A stretch of DNA of 8,596 nt from Quadrisphaera sp. (GTDB lineage Bacteria; Actinomycetota; Actinomycetes; Actinomycetales; Quadrisphaeraceae): NCBI GenBank assembly GCA_029258695.1, contig JARIBR010000006.1, positions 1 through 8,596 on the forward strand. The letters run 5' to 3'. Positions 1 through 7,961 of this stretch are shown piece after piece (the stretch's first letter is position 1; each line of letters begins with the position of its first letter). Position numbers and translations under genes: made by a program. The notes beneath the pieces were generated by a model that saw nothing but the letters and a program-made list of their open reading frames with translations, was not told the DNA's origin and did no database searches.

Positions 1-335
1 GCCTCGACGAAGTGGCCGATGCGGGCCTTGGCCATCACGGGGATGGACACCTCGGCCATGATCGACTCGATGAGGTCGGGGTCGGACATGCGCGCGACGC
101 CGCCCTGGGCGCGGATGTCGGCCGGCACGCGCTCGAGCGCCATGACCGCGGTGGCCCCGGCGTCCTCGGCGATGCGGGCCTGCTCGGCGGTGACGACGTC
201 CATGATCACGCCGCCCTTGACCATCGAGGCCATGCCGCGCTTGACACGGTCGGTCCCGAGCCGGGCGGCGCGGTCCTCGTCGTCGGAGGGGGTCGGGGCG
301 GGCGCGTCGGTGGCGGAGGCAGCGTTCGAGGTCAC
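1..335 (-). CDS. pdxS: Pyridoxal 5'-phosphate synthase, synthase subunit PdxS (partial, N-terminal 111 codons)
   Basis: PdxS is the TIM-barrel subunit that condenses ribose 5-phosphate, glyceraldehyde 3-phosphate and ammonia (supplied by PdxT) into pyridoxal 5'-phosphate in the cytoplasm. The visible part carries the family's nearly invariant stretches KGGVIMDVV (residues 40-48), [12 protein letters not shown] (64-75) and [11 protein letters not shown] (98-108). By alignment from memory to Bacillus PdxS, Asp46 corresponds to the substrate-binding Asp24 and Lys103 to the Schiff-base Lys81. The second catalytic lysine lies beyond the left edge. The first ~25 residues are a non-conserved Ala/Pro/Asp-rich extension. 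The GTG at 335-333 was chosen because it is the nearest in-frame start before the conserved core. It has no Shine-Dalgarno, but a TACCAT hexamer ends 6 nt upstream, suggesting a leaderless start. It lies 20 nt after the Nudix stop. Identity is very secure; the exact start is less so. Confidence 0.96.
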   Translation of the reverse strand, partial: MTSNAASATDAPAPTPSDDEDRAARLGTDRVKRGMASMVKGGVIMDVVTAEQARIAEDAGATAVMALERVPADIRAQGGVARMSDPDLIESIMAEVSIPVMAKARIGHFVE

Positions 336-341
336 CGAGCC

Positions 342-347
342 ATGGTA
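342..347 (-). promoter_or_regulatory. Candidate -10 element for a leaderless pdxS transcript
   Basis: On the minus strand TACCAT is followed by six bases (GGCTCG) and then the pdxS GTG. It fits the actinobacterial -10 pattern TANNNT, and initiation about 7 nt downstream would fall on the first base of the start codon. No TTGAC-like -35 is visible at 16-19 nt spacing, and there is no Shine-Dalgarno in the short gap after the Nudix gene. This is inference from spacing only. Confidence 0.42.
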
Positions 348-355
348 CGTCCGGG

Positions 356-883
356 TCAGGGTGCCTCGCCGAGGTCGACCGGCTCCCCGTCCCAGCGCTG
401 CTCGGCGAGGCGGTCGACCAGACCGGCGACCAGGGCGGGCAGCCCCGCGGGGTAGACCTCCACCCCGGAGCGCTCGACCTCGGCGAGGTCCGCCAGCGAG
501 AACCACGCCAGCTCGTCGAGGGTGGCCCGCTCGACGTCGGTCCACCCCGCGTCGGCCAGGTCACCGAGGGCCTCGGGTCCAGCCTCGAGCTCGGCGAGGT
601 AGAACACCTCGCGCTGCCGGCAGGTGCGGGCGAAGAAGTCGAAGACCGCCCGGCGGGTGAACACCGGACCCACGAGCGCGTCGGCGTCGAGGACCAGCCC
701 CGACTCCTCGGCGACCTCCCGGGCCGCGGCGACGCGGGGTGCCTCGCCGGGCTCGATGCCGCCGCCGGGGGTGAACCACCACGAGCGCCCCGGCTGGTCC
801 ACGTCGTGGCCGCGGACCATGAGCAGGTGCTGCGCGCCGCGCGGACCGGCGAGGACGATCGCCCGCGCCGCGTCGCGCTCCAT
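356..883 (-). CDS. Nudix hydrolase family protein
   Basis: A 175-residue Nudix-fold protein expected to hydrolyse a nucleoside diphosphate linked to another moiety, using Mg2+ in the cytoplasm. The Nudix box is complete at residues 41-63: a Gly, then Glu47, then REVAEESGL at 55-63 with Glu59 and Glu60 as predicted metal ligands. SWWFTPGGG (34-42) leads into it, as is usual. The substrate cannot be read from the sequence. The gene lies 113 nt downstream of pimA, the position occupied by the Nudix gene Rv2609c in the mycobacterial cluster, so the neighbourhood is conserved, but a direct role in PIM synthesis is unproven. The start is the ATG at 883, with an adjacent in-frame GTG at 886. A GGAGGG lies at 906-901, 14-17 nt upstream, which is rather far. 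The frame stays open further upstream, but that stretch is not domain-like. Confidence 0.9.
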   Translation of the reverse strand: MERDAARAIVLAGPRGAQHLLMVRGHDVDQPGRSWWFTPGGGIEPGEAPRVAAAREVAEESGLVLDADALVGPVFTRRAVFDFFARTCRQREVFYLAELEAGPEALGDLADAGWTDVERATLDELAWFSLADLAEVERSGVEVYPAGLPALVAGLVDRLAEQRWDGEPVDLGEAP

Positions 884-900
884 CACGCCGTCGTCGCCCG

Positions 901-906
901 CCCTCC
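901..906 (-). promoter_or_regulatory. Possible ribosome binding site for the Nudix gene
   Basis: GGAGGG on the minus strand lies 14 nt before a GTG (886) and 17 nt before the ATG (883). It is the only Shine-Dalgarno-like sequence near either start. The spacing is longer than ideal, so it favours the GTG slightly without settling the start. Confidence 0.35.
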
Positions 907-996
907 AGTCGTCCCCGAGCTGGCTGACCGGTACCTCGGCGTCGTCCCCCACGAGCGCGCAGCGTAGGCGCTGGGCCGCGGCGGTGGCGCGGACGC

Positions 997-2139
997 TCAG
1001 ACGACGCGGCTGCGCGCGAGACCGGGCACGCCGTCGACGACGCTGCGGTAGACGTCCACGACGGACGAGGCCACCGGCCCCCAGTCGTAGCGCCACGCCT
1101 GCGCCGAGGCACGGGCGGCCCGCGCCCCGGCGGCCGCGGGGTCGGCCAGGACGCTCGTCACCGCGGCGGCGAGGGCGCCCGCGTCACCGGCGGGGAACAG
1201 GAGACCGAGGTCACCGCCGTCGAGCACCGCGGAGAACGCCGACAGGTCGCTGGCGACCAGCGGTGCCCCGGCGGCCATCGCCTCGACGAGCACGATGCCG
1301 AAGCTCTCCCCCCCGGTCTGCGGCGCGAGCACGACGTCCGCCGAGGCCATGAGGGCGCGCTTGTCCGCCTCGGTCACCTCGCCGAGGACCTCCAGGTGCT
1401 CGGCGTGCTCGCCGGCGCCCGCCCGCAGCGCCGCTGGGTCGCCGTGCCCGGCGACCAGCACCCGCAGGCCCGGGTGGGCCGCGGCGAGCGCCGGGAGCGC
1501 GGCGAGCACCACGCCGGCGCCCTTGCGGGGCTCGTCGTACCGGCCGACCAGGGCGACCGTGGGCGCGCGCCCGGAGCGCGCACCGGTCCAGCGCGGGTCG
1601 GGCGTGGCGCTCGCGTACGCGCCGACGTCCACGCCGTTGGGGATCACCACGGCGTCGTGCCCGAGGTGGTCGGCGACGGTGGTGCGGGCGTCCTCGCTCA
1701 CCGCCACGTGGGCGTCGATGCGCGCGAGCGTGGCGGGGAGCAGCCGACCTGCGGCCTCGAGGGCCCGCGAGCGCGAGCGCGCCATGTGCCACGTGGCCAC
1801 GACGGGGCAGCGGGCCGACCACAGCGCCAGCAGGGTGGTGGACGGGGCGACGGGCTGGTGCAGGTGCAGGACGTCGAAGCGGCCGTCGTGGACCCAGGTG
1901 CGCACCCGCCGCGCCGTCACGGGCCCGAAGGCCACCCGTGCCACCGAGCCGTTGTACGGCACGGGCACGCTGCCGGCGACGGGGTCCACCCCCGCTGGGA
2001 CGGTCGTGGCGGTCGAGGCCGGCGCGAGCACCGCCGCGTCGTGGCCGAGCCCCCGCAGGTGGGCGGCGAGGTCGAGGACGTGGCGCTGCACCCCGCCGGC
2101 GACGTCGAGGGAGTACGGGCAGACCAGGCCGACCCTCAC
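997..2139 (-). CDS. pimA: Phosphatidylinositol alpha-mannosyltransferase PimA (GT4 family)
   Basis: PimA transfers mannose from GDP-mannose to the 2-position of the inositol ring of phosphatidylinositol, the first committed step of PIM synthesis, on the cytoplasmic face of the membrane. The 380 residues match the family's length (about 380). The N-terminal Rossmann domain opens with RVGLVCPYS and the loop DVAGGVQRH (12-20); PYNGSVAR (61-68) and VLHLHQPVAPS (90-100) follow. The GDP-mannose site is seen as GRYDEPRKG (199-207), with Arg200 and Lys206. The GT4 EX7E motif is GESFGIVLVE with Glu278 and Glu286. The terminal segment YDWGPVA (351-357) packs back on the N-domain in this family. The GTG start at 2139 overlaps the upstream stop by 4 nt (GTGA), which supports it and suggests translational coupling to the acyltransferase. 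The same frame stays open upstream, but only as the antisense-like shadow of that gene. Confidence 0.95.
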   Translation of the reverse strand: MRVGLVCPYSLDVAGGVQRHVLDLAAHLRGLGHDAAVLAPASTATTVPAGVDPVAGSVPVPYNGSVARVAFGPVTARRVRTWVHDGRFDVLHLHQPVAPSTTLLALWSARCPVVATWHMARSRSRALEAAGRLLPATLARIDAHVAVSEDARTTVADHLGHDAVVIPNGVDVGAYASATPDPRWTGARSGRAPTVALVGRYDEPRKGAGVVLAALPALAAAHPGLRVLVAGHGDPAALRAGAGEHAEHLEVLGEVTEADKRALMASADVVLAPQTGGESFGIVLVEAMAAGAPLVASDLSAFSAVLDGGDLGLLFPAGDAGALAAAVTSVLADPAAAGARAARASAQAWRYDWGPVASSVVDVYRSVVDGVPGLARSRVV

Positions 2140-3203
2140 GGGTGCCCCCGCGGGCCGGGCTGGCTGGTCGGGACCGCAGCCGCCGCCGTGCCGTGCGCCG
2201 CGCCGCCCCGGTCGTCCTCGTCGGAGCCGTCGTCCCCGTCGCCGGTGAGGACCGGCTGGAGCACGTGCCAGTCCTGGGGGTGCTCCGCCACGCACGCGCC
2301 GAGGGCGTCGGCGCACGCCTGGGTGGCGCTGCGCACGGCGGCGGCCCGGGCCGCCCGGCGCGGCGCCCCCGCCGGCGCGTCCCCGGGCCGGGCGACGGGC
2401 ACCTCGGTGATCTCCACGTCGAGGCCCCACCGCCGCCACGGAGCGAGGGTCCACCACGGCGACGCGGTGCGGCGGTAGGTGACCCCGGCGAAGAACAGCC
2501 GGGCACCGGTGGTGACCGCCAGGGTGGCCGGACCGGGCGCGAAGCGGGCACGGCGGCCGAGCAGGTCCACGGCGACGCCGCTGCCGGACAGGTCGCGGTC
2601 GGCGAGCAGCGCGACGAGGTGGCCGCGGGCCAGTGCGCGCCGCAGGGTCGGCGCGGTCGACGGGTCGTCCAGGGCGAGCGCGGTGACGCCGGCGCGGGCC
2701 CGAGCGGCGGTGAAGGCCTCGAAGAGCCCCGGGTGGTCCAGCCGCTCGGCGACGGTGGTCACGGGGACCAGCGTGGCCGCGGCCCACGCGCCGAGGTGGT
2801 CCCAGCTGCCCAGGTGCCCGAGCGCGACGACGACGCCGCGCCCGCTCGCCAGCTCGTCCGCGATCGGCTCCAGCCCGCGCGCGCGCACGCTGGCGGCGAG
2901 CGCAGCCGGCCCCAGGCGCGGGACGGTCACCAGCCCGCACCAGTAGCGCACGTAGGAGCGCACGCCGGCCCGCGAGAGCTCGCGCAGCCGCGGGCGGGAG
3001 ACACCGGTGAGCACGTGCGACAGGGTCTCCTCGAGCTGGACCACCCCCGGCCCGCGGCGCCACCACACGAGGTCGGCGGCGACGACGCCCACGCCGTGGA
3101 CCAGCCACGAGGGCACCGCGCGGACCCGCCCGGACAGCGCGAGCCGCAGCGCCCCGGCGGCGAGGTCCGGGCGGCGCGGGCCCCGGGCCGGCAGGGCCTT
3201 CAC
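2136..3203 (-). CDS. Phosphatidylinositol mannoside acyltransferase (PatA-like, LPLAT/HtrB superfamily)
   Basis: A 355-residue member of the lipid A/lysophospholipid acyltransferase superfamily. In mycobacteria the gene in this position (Rv2611c, PatA) acylates the 6-position of the mannose added by PimA. Visible signatures are the catalytic HX4D motif HLGSWD (His130, Asp135), a hydrophobic stretch at about 34-47 that may sit in the membrane surface, ADRDLSGSGVAVDLLG (201-216), and the family's C-terminal QDWHVLQPV (310-318). After about residue 320 the protein ends in an acidic then Ala/Gly/Pro-rich tail of about 35 residues, longer than I recall for mycobacterial PatA and probably disordered. 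The GTG start at 3203 overlaps the pgsA stop by 4 nt, and its own stop overlaps the pimA start by 4 nt. The context makes a PIM acyltransferase much more likely than a lipid A enzyme. Confidence 0.92.
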   Translation of the reverse strand: MKALPARGPRRPDLAAGALRLALSGRVRAVPSWLVHGVGVVAADLVWWRRGPGVVQLEETLSHVLTGVSRPRLRELSRAGVRSYVRYWCGLVTVPRLGPAALAASVRARGLEPIADELASGRGVVVALGHLGSWDHLGAWAAATLVPVTTVAERLDHPGLFEAFTAARARAGVTALALDDPSTAPTLRRALARGHLVALLADRDLSGSGVAVDLLGRRARFAPGPATLAVTTGARLFFAGVTYRRTASPWWTLAPWRRWGLDVEITEVPVARPGDAPAGAPRRAARAAAVRSATQACADALGACVAEHPQDWHVLQPVLTGDGDDGSDEDDRGGAAHGTAAAAVPTSQPGPRGHP

Positions 3204-3814
3204 CGGCGCGCGGGCAGCAGCTGTGCACGCACCGCCAGGACCCGCTGGACGATGGTGACGGCGCTCGCGGCAGCCAGGAGGGCGAGGATCGCGCCGAGCA
3301 CCCAGTCCGGCGCTCCGAGGCCCACGGCGGCGGTCCCGACGAGCACCGCGACGAGCCGCTCGGCGCGCTCGGCGACCCCGACGGCGGCGGTGGCCCCCAG
3401 CGCCTCGGCCTTCGCCCTGGCGTAGGGCACGAAGGACCCCAGCGCCAGGCACCCCACCGCCAGGAGCGCGACCGCGGGCTGCTCCCCGCGGCCGATGTAC
3501 CAGGCGGCGATGCCCCCGAGCAGCGCGGCGTCCCCGACGCGGTCCATCGTGGAGTCCAGGAACGCTCCCCAGGGACCGGAGCTGCCCGTCATGCGCGCGA
3601 GGACGCCGTCGACGTTGTCCGCGAACGCGGCGACCGCGACCACCAGCGTGCCCGCCCACAGGTGACCGGTGGCGAGGAGCCCGAGCGAGGCCGCGACGAC
3701 GACGGCGGTCCCGGCGATGGTCACGGCGTCGGGGCTCACCCCGGCGCGGTGGAGCAGACGCGCGAGCGGCGTGAAGATCGCCTCGGTGCGCGCGCGCGCG
3801 ACGGTGTTCAGCAT
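3200..3814 (-). CDS. pgsA: Phosphatidylinositol phosphate synthase (CDP-alcohol phosphatidyltransferase)
   Basis: An integral membrane enzyme that joins CDP-diacylglycerol and inositol 1-phosphate to give phosphatidylinositol phosphate, the precursor of the PimA substrate. At 204 residues it has the usual family size. The complete CDP-alcohol phosphotransferase motif is visible: Asp66, Asp69, Gly70, Ala73, Arg74, Gly83, Asp87 and Asp91 with the exact consensus spacing. Hydrophobic helices flank it (about 31-64, 93-107, 113-130, 151-166 and 170-186). YARAKAEALG (130-139) and ERAERL (148-153) agree with the mycobacterial PgsA1 pattern. It could be another CDP-alcohol transferase, such as a phosphatidylglycerophosphate synthase, from motif alone; the neighbours acyltransferase and pimA decide for inositol. 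The ATG at 3814 lacks a Shine-Dalgarno and follows a 94-nt gap after the HIT gene, where a -10-like TACCCT is found. Confidence 0.93.
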   Translation of the reverse strand: MLNTVARARTEAIFTPLARLLHRAGVSPDAVTIAGTAVVVAASLGLLATGHLWAGTLVVAVAAFADNVDGVLARMTGSSGPWGAFLDSTMDRVGDAALLGGIAAWYIGRGEQPAVALLAVGCLALGSFVPYARAKAEALGATAAVGVAERAERLVAVLVGTAAVGLGAPDWVLGAILALLAAASAVTIVQRVLAVRAQLLPARR

Positions 3815-3823
3815 GGCCGTGGC

Positions 3824-3829
3824 AGGGTA
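3824..3829 (-). promoter_or_regulatory. Candidate -10 element before pgsA
   Basis: TACCCT (minus strand) ends 9 nt before the pgsA ATG, in the only sizeable gap (94 nt) between thrS and pimA. It fits TANNNT and would place initiation at or within a few bases of the ATG, giving a leaderless or nearly leaderless message. No convincing -35 is seen. It could provide an internal promoter for pgsA-acyltransferase-pimA, separate from thrS. Confidence 0.38.
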
Positions 3830-3908
3830 TCGGCGCGCCGGCCCGCGCGAGGGCCCCGGCCGCCCGACCCGCCGCCCGCCCGCCGCGTCAGGTCGCTCCC
3901 GAGGCGGC

Positions 3909-4492
3909 TCAGGGCGTCGCCGTCCCGGGCTCGCCGCGCGCCACCCACGCGCGCGCCAGCGTGGCGCGGGTGTCGGCGAGCAGCTCGGGGAGGGCCTTGG
4001 TCCGGGCGACGACGGGCAGGAAGTTCGCGTCCCCGCCCCAGCGGGGCACCACGTGCTGGTGGAGGTGCGCGGCGATGCCGGCCCCGGCCACCTCGCCCTG
4101 GTTGATCCCCAGGTTGAAGCCATGGGGCGCAGAGGCGTCGGCGAGGACCCGCAGGCTCGTCTGCGTCAGTGCGGCGACCTCGGCGGCCTCGGGACCGCTG
4201 AGGTCCACGTAGGACGACGTGTGCCGGTAGGGGCACACCAGCAGGTGGCCGGGGTTGTACGGGTAGAGGTTCAGCAGCACGTAGGCGAGCTCGCCGCGCG
4301 CCACGATCAACGACTCCTCGTCGGGCAGGGTCGGTGCCCGGCAGAAGGGGCACTCGTGCTCCGCTCCGCCCGGTGACGGCTTGTTCTCGCCCCTGACGTA
4401 GACCATGCGGTGCGGGGTCCAGAGGCGCTCGAAACCGTCGGCCTCCCCCGCGAGGCGACCCTCGTCCTCGACGTCGGCCGGTCGTCCCTCGC

Positions 4493-4496
<4 letters not shown>
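3909..4496 (-). CDS. HIT-domain protein, Ap4A phosphorylase-like (Rv2613c type)
   Basis: A 195-residue histidine-triad protein. Family members cleave or phosphorolyse dinucleotide polyphosphates such as Ap4A, or hydrolyse AMP conjugates, through a nucleotidyl-histidine intermediate in the cytoplasm. The triad is [16 protein letters not shown] (144-159) with His144, His146 and His148; His146 would be the nucleophile. [18 protein letters not shown] (75-92) is the usual preceding strand with the NPGH element. [11 protein letters not shown] (24-34) and [11 protein letters not shown] (124-134) match the mycobacterial Rv2613c protein, reported as an Ap4A phosphorylase. A CPFC pair (Cys49, Cys52) suggests a structural metal site near the N-terminus. 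The GTG at 4496 overlaps the thrS stop by 4 nt, so the two are probably translationally coupled. A link with ThrRS is sensible, because aminoacyl-tRNA synthetases make Ap4A as a side product. The exact substrate is inferred. Confidence 0.9.
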
Positions 4497-6508
<2,012 letters not shown>

Positions 6509-6514
6509 GGGTGT

Positions 6515-6520
6515 CCTTCC
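6515..6520 (-). promoter_or_regulatory. Ribosome binding site of thrS
   Basis: GGAAGG on the minus strand, 6 nt before the GTG at 6508. It fixes the thrS start at GTG and contrasts with the other genes here, most of which have no obvious Shine-Dalgarno. Confidence 0.75.
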
Positions 6521-6567
6521 GGTTCGGCGGCGCCTCGCGCGCTGGTGCGGGCGACGACGCGACGAGG

Positions 6568-7269
6568 CTACTGGCCGGGCGCTCCGGCCGGGCTGGTGCG
6601 CGCCGGGTCTCCCCTTTGCACCAGGTGCACCGTGTCACCCACGGCGATGGCGCCGGGGGTCACCACGTCGGCGTAGACCCCGAGGCAGTGGCGCGGCAGC
6701 GCGGTGACCAGGAGCTCCGCAGCGCCGATCCGCAGGATGCTCCCCACCCACGCGCGCTCCGCTCCGGGCGCCAGCACCAGCGCGCCGGGGCCGCCGGTCA
6801 GGACGATGTTGGCCCGGCGGCCGGGGTCGGCGCCCGCCGGCGCGGACGGGTCGGCTGCGGCGTCCGCCCCGACGAGGTGCACGGCGGCCCGGGGGGCCTG
6901 CGAGGCTGCGGCAGGCCCCGCGCCGGCAGCTCCCGCGCCGGCAGGACCCAGATGAGCACCGGGGACGCCGAGCCGCGCGGAGAGGTCGCTGGCGTCGAGG
7001 CGGAGGTCGTCGGCCGTGAGCCGGGCGAGCGCCGGGTGGTCCTTGGCGCGGAGCACGCGGCCCTCGCCGTCCCGGATGGCCAGGGCGCGGTCTCCGGCCA
7101 GCCCCCCGTCGTCGAGGGCCACCGACGTGAGGCCTTCGGGGGCACCGCTCTTGACGGGGTAGCGCGCGAGCGACGCCACGACGGCGACGGGGGTGGGACG
7201 CGGACCCTGGCGGGAGAACCGCGCGTCGTGGCCGGCTGGGTCGGGCTCGGAGCCGGGCAGCGCGTGCAT
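6568..7269 (-). CDS. MOSC-domain protein (molybdenum cofactor sulfurase C-terminal type)
   Basis: MOSC proteins are beta-rich domains related to the molybdenum cofactor sulfurase C-terminus and are thought to bind and transfer sulfur for metal-sulfur cofactors; the substrate here is unknown. The protein (233 residues from the ATG) shows the MOSC N-terminal barrel signature LARYPVKS (34-41), [11 protein letters not shown] (55-65), the RRANIVLTG stretch (151-159), and the conserved cysteine loop [21 protein letters not shown] (192-212) with Cys195 as the likely sulfur carrier. An Ala/Gly/Pro-rich linker (about 109-127) includes a 15-bp duplication. The ATG at 7269 begins with the last base of the encoded CCA of tRNA-Val(CAC), and no Shine-Dalgarno exists. 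An in-frame GTG at 7179 starts just before the domain (giving 203 residues) and is a real alternative. No molybdenum genes are nearby to sharpen the role. Confidence 0.82.
   Translation of the reverse strand: MHALPGSEPDPAGHDARFSRQGPRPTPVAVVASLARYPVKSGAPEGLTSVALDDGGLAGDRALAIRDGEGRVLRAKDHPALARLTADDLRLDASDLSARLGVPGAHLGPAGAGAAGAGPAAASQAPRAAVHLVGADAAADPSAPAGADPGRRANIVLTGGPGALVLAPGAERAWVGSILRIGAAELLVTALPRHCLGVYADVVTPGAIAVGDTVHLVQRGDPARTSPAGAPGQ
6917..6944. repeat. 15-bp-period tandem duplication inside the MOSC gene
   Basis: The 13-mer CCCGCGCCGGCAG occurs at 6917-6929 and again at 6932-6944, a 15-bp (five-codon) period. It is in frame and encodes part of the Ala/Gly/Pro-rich linker, so gain or loss of a unit would not break the protein. 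Confidence 0.7.
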
Positions 7270-7343
7270 GGTGGGCGATACTGGGATCGAACCAGTGACC
7301 TCCTCGGTGTGAACGAGGCGCTCTACCGCTGAGCCAATCGCCC
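7269..7343 (-). tRNA. tRNA-Val (anticodon CAC)
   Basis: Full cloverleaf on the minus strand. The 7-bp acceptor stem GGGCGAT pairs with ATCGCCC, the D arm is GCTC/GAGC, and the anticodon stem CCTCG/CGAGG encloses loop TTCACAC with anticodon CAC (7311-7309), reading GTG. The T arm is ACTGG-TTCGATC-CCAGT. Discriminator A (7272) and an encoded CCA (7271-7269) complete the 3' end. It stands alone between the PGPGW gene and the MOSC gene, and the A of its CCA is also the A of the MOSC ATG. The last 34 bases are identical to those of tRNA-Val(GAC) at 7962. Confidence 0.97.
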
Positions 7344-7355
7344 GGGCCGGCGGTT

Positions 7356-7376
7356 CTCGACCGTGGTCGCGTCGAG
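7356..7376. promoter_or_regulatory. Inverted repeat just upstream of tRNA-Val(CAC)
   Basis: CTCGAC (7356-7361) and GTCGAG (7371-7376) form a perfect 6-bp stem with a 9-base loop, in the 71-nt gap between the PGPGW stop and the tRNA 5' end. It could be a 5'-leader hairpin of the tRNA precursor or a weak terminator after the PGPGW gene, although no T-tract follows. Its function is not established. Confidence 0.3.
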
Positions 7377-7398
7377 CCGTCGTGGTACCGGAGGCGCC

Positions 7399-7404
7399 AC
7401 TGTA
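7399..7404 (-). promoter_or_regulatory. Possible -10 element for tRNA-Val(CAC)
   Basis: TACAGT on the minus strand fits TANNNT and lies 55 nt before the tRNA 5' end, at the 3' end of the PGPGW region. No good -35 is found at 16-18 nt. It may serve tRNA-Val(CAC) and perhaps the genes behind it, since no terminator is visible between this tRNA and thrS. Confidence 0.3.
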
Positions 7405-7414
7405 GCCGAGCGGC

Positions 7415-7846
7415 TCAGCGCTCGACGCCGGGGAGGCGCACCAGCTGGTCGCCCACCACCTCCGGGACCAGGCCGGGGACGCCCACGACGACGAAGAACC
7501 CCCAGACCACACCGGCGACCAGGAGCAGCAGCGAGAACGAGCCCGCCATCCGCAAACAGCGCGGCTGGCGTCCCGCCCAGTGGGCGAAGTCGGTGACGTG
7601 CCGGCGCGCGCGCTCGAGCAGCCGCCGGGCCCAGATGAACTCGCTGGCGAGCACGGCCAGCCCACCCAGGATCAGGGGGATGCCACCGGGGCCGGGGAAG
7701 GGGCCGAGCACGAGGCCCACGAGGACCAGCAGGACGCCGAAGAGGCCGACCGCCCCGCGGTAGATGCGGTACCTGGCGGGGTTGCGCCGCAGCCGCGCAC
7801 GCCACGCCCAGCGCTCACGGCGAGCCGTGGGGGCCGGGGAGTCCAC
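7415..7846 (-). CDS. PGPGW/TIGR02611-type small transmembrane protein, function unknown
   Basis: A 143-residue integral membrane protein. A basic N-terminus (RRERWAWRARLRRNPARYR, 9-27) is followed by a hydrophobic segment at about 31-49, the motif GPFPGPGGIP (48-57) at a turn, and a second segment at about 57-71. Then comes a charged amphipathic stretch (73-99) and a long hydrophobic region at about 101-128 that may be one or two helices. The PGPGG turn is the hallmark of the small actinobacterial family annotated as TIGR02611 or PGPGW; its function is unknown to me. The GTG start at 7846 has no Shine-Dalgarno; a TAGGCT hexamer 6 nt upstream suggests a leaderless message. It sits between two tRNA units on the same strand, which may only be passive synteny. 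Identity of the family is fairly sure; no function is claimed. Confidence 0.85.
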   Translation of the reverse strand: MDSPAPTARRERWAWRARLRRNPARYRIYRGAVGLFGVLLVLVGLVLGPFPGPGGIPLILGGLAVLASEFIWARRLLERARRHVTDFAHWAGRQPRCLRMAGSFSLLLLVAGVVWGFFVVVGVPGLVPEVVGDQLVRLPGVER

Positions 7847-7865
7847 GGCGCCAGCCTAGGCGCCG
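7846..7865. promoter_or_regulatory. Palindrome spanning the -10-like box and start codon of the PGPGW gene
   Basis: CGGCGCC (7846-7852) and GGCGCCG (7859-7865) form a perfect 7-bp inverted repeat around six bases. On the minus strand the central six bases read TAGGCT (7858-7853), a TANNNT hexamer 6 nt before the GTG at 7846. The same site could act as a leaderless promoter with an overlapping operator, or as the end hairpin of the tRNA transcript arriving from the right; there is no T-tract. Both readings are inference. Confidence 0.42.
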
Positions 7866-7890
7866 GTCGGCGCGGGGGTGCCTGGTGGCG

Positions 7891-7905
7891 GGGCCGCGCC
7901 GGCCC
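7891..7905 (-). terminator. Weak hairpin downstream of the tRNA-Gly-Cys-Val unit
   Basis: GGGCCG and CGGCCC flank a 3-base loop, 57 nt past the CCA end of tRNA-Val(GAC). It is a very GC-rich hairpin without a T-tract. In a genome of this composition such hairpins arise by chance, so a terminator role is tentative. Confidence 0.22.
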
Positions 7906-7961
7906 GGGGACGGAACGGGCCGCCGCGGGCCGGAGGGCGCTGCGGTGGCCGGTGGTGCTCG

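Noticed and set aside
356..1096. The Nudix frame starting at 1096 (246 residues)
   Set aside because: The first 71 residues overlap the end of pimA and are Arg-rich without similarity to Nudix N-termini; ATG 883 starts right before the domain.
1308..1314. A run of seven C (G on the coding strand) in the TGGESF catalytic motif of pimA as a phase-variation tract
   Set aside because: It merely reflects GGG-GGG glycine codons in a conserved motif; seven bases is short for phase variation and pimA is essential in mycobacteria.
997..3228. The pimA frame read as a 743-residue fusion protein
   Set aside because: Only the C-terminal 380 residues are PimA. The upstream part lies over the acyltransferase gene in another frame and is Arg/Ala-rich noise; the GTG at 2139 with the 4-nt overlap is a far better start.
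1938..3425. A 495-codon plus-strand frame across pimA, the acyltransferase and pgsA
   Set aside because: It crosses three real genes on the other strand, is dominated by Arg/Gly/Pro, and shows no domain or start signal.
6509..6567. T-box or attenuator leader for thrS
   Set aside because: The 59-nt gap is too short for a T-box and lacks the conserved T-box sequence; a plain Shine-Dalgarno is all that is seen.
6568..7665. The MOSC frame starting at 7665 (365 residues)
   Set aside because: It would run through the whole tRNA-Val(CAC) gene and out of frame through the PGPGW gene; the upstream part is not domain-like.
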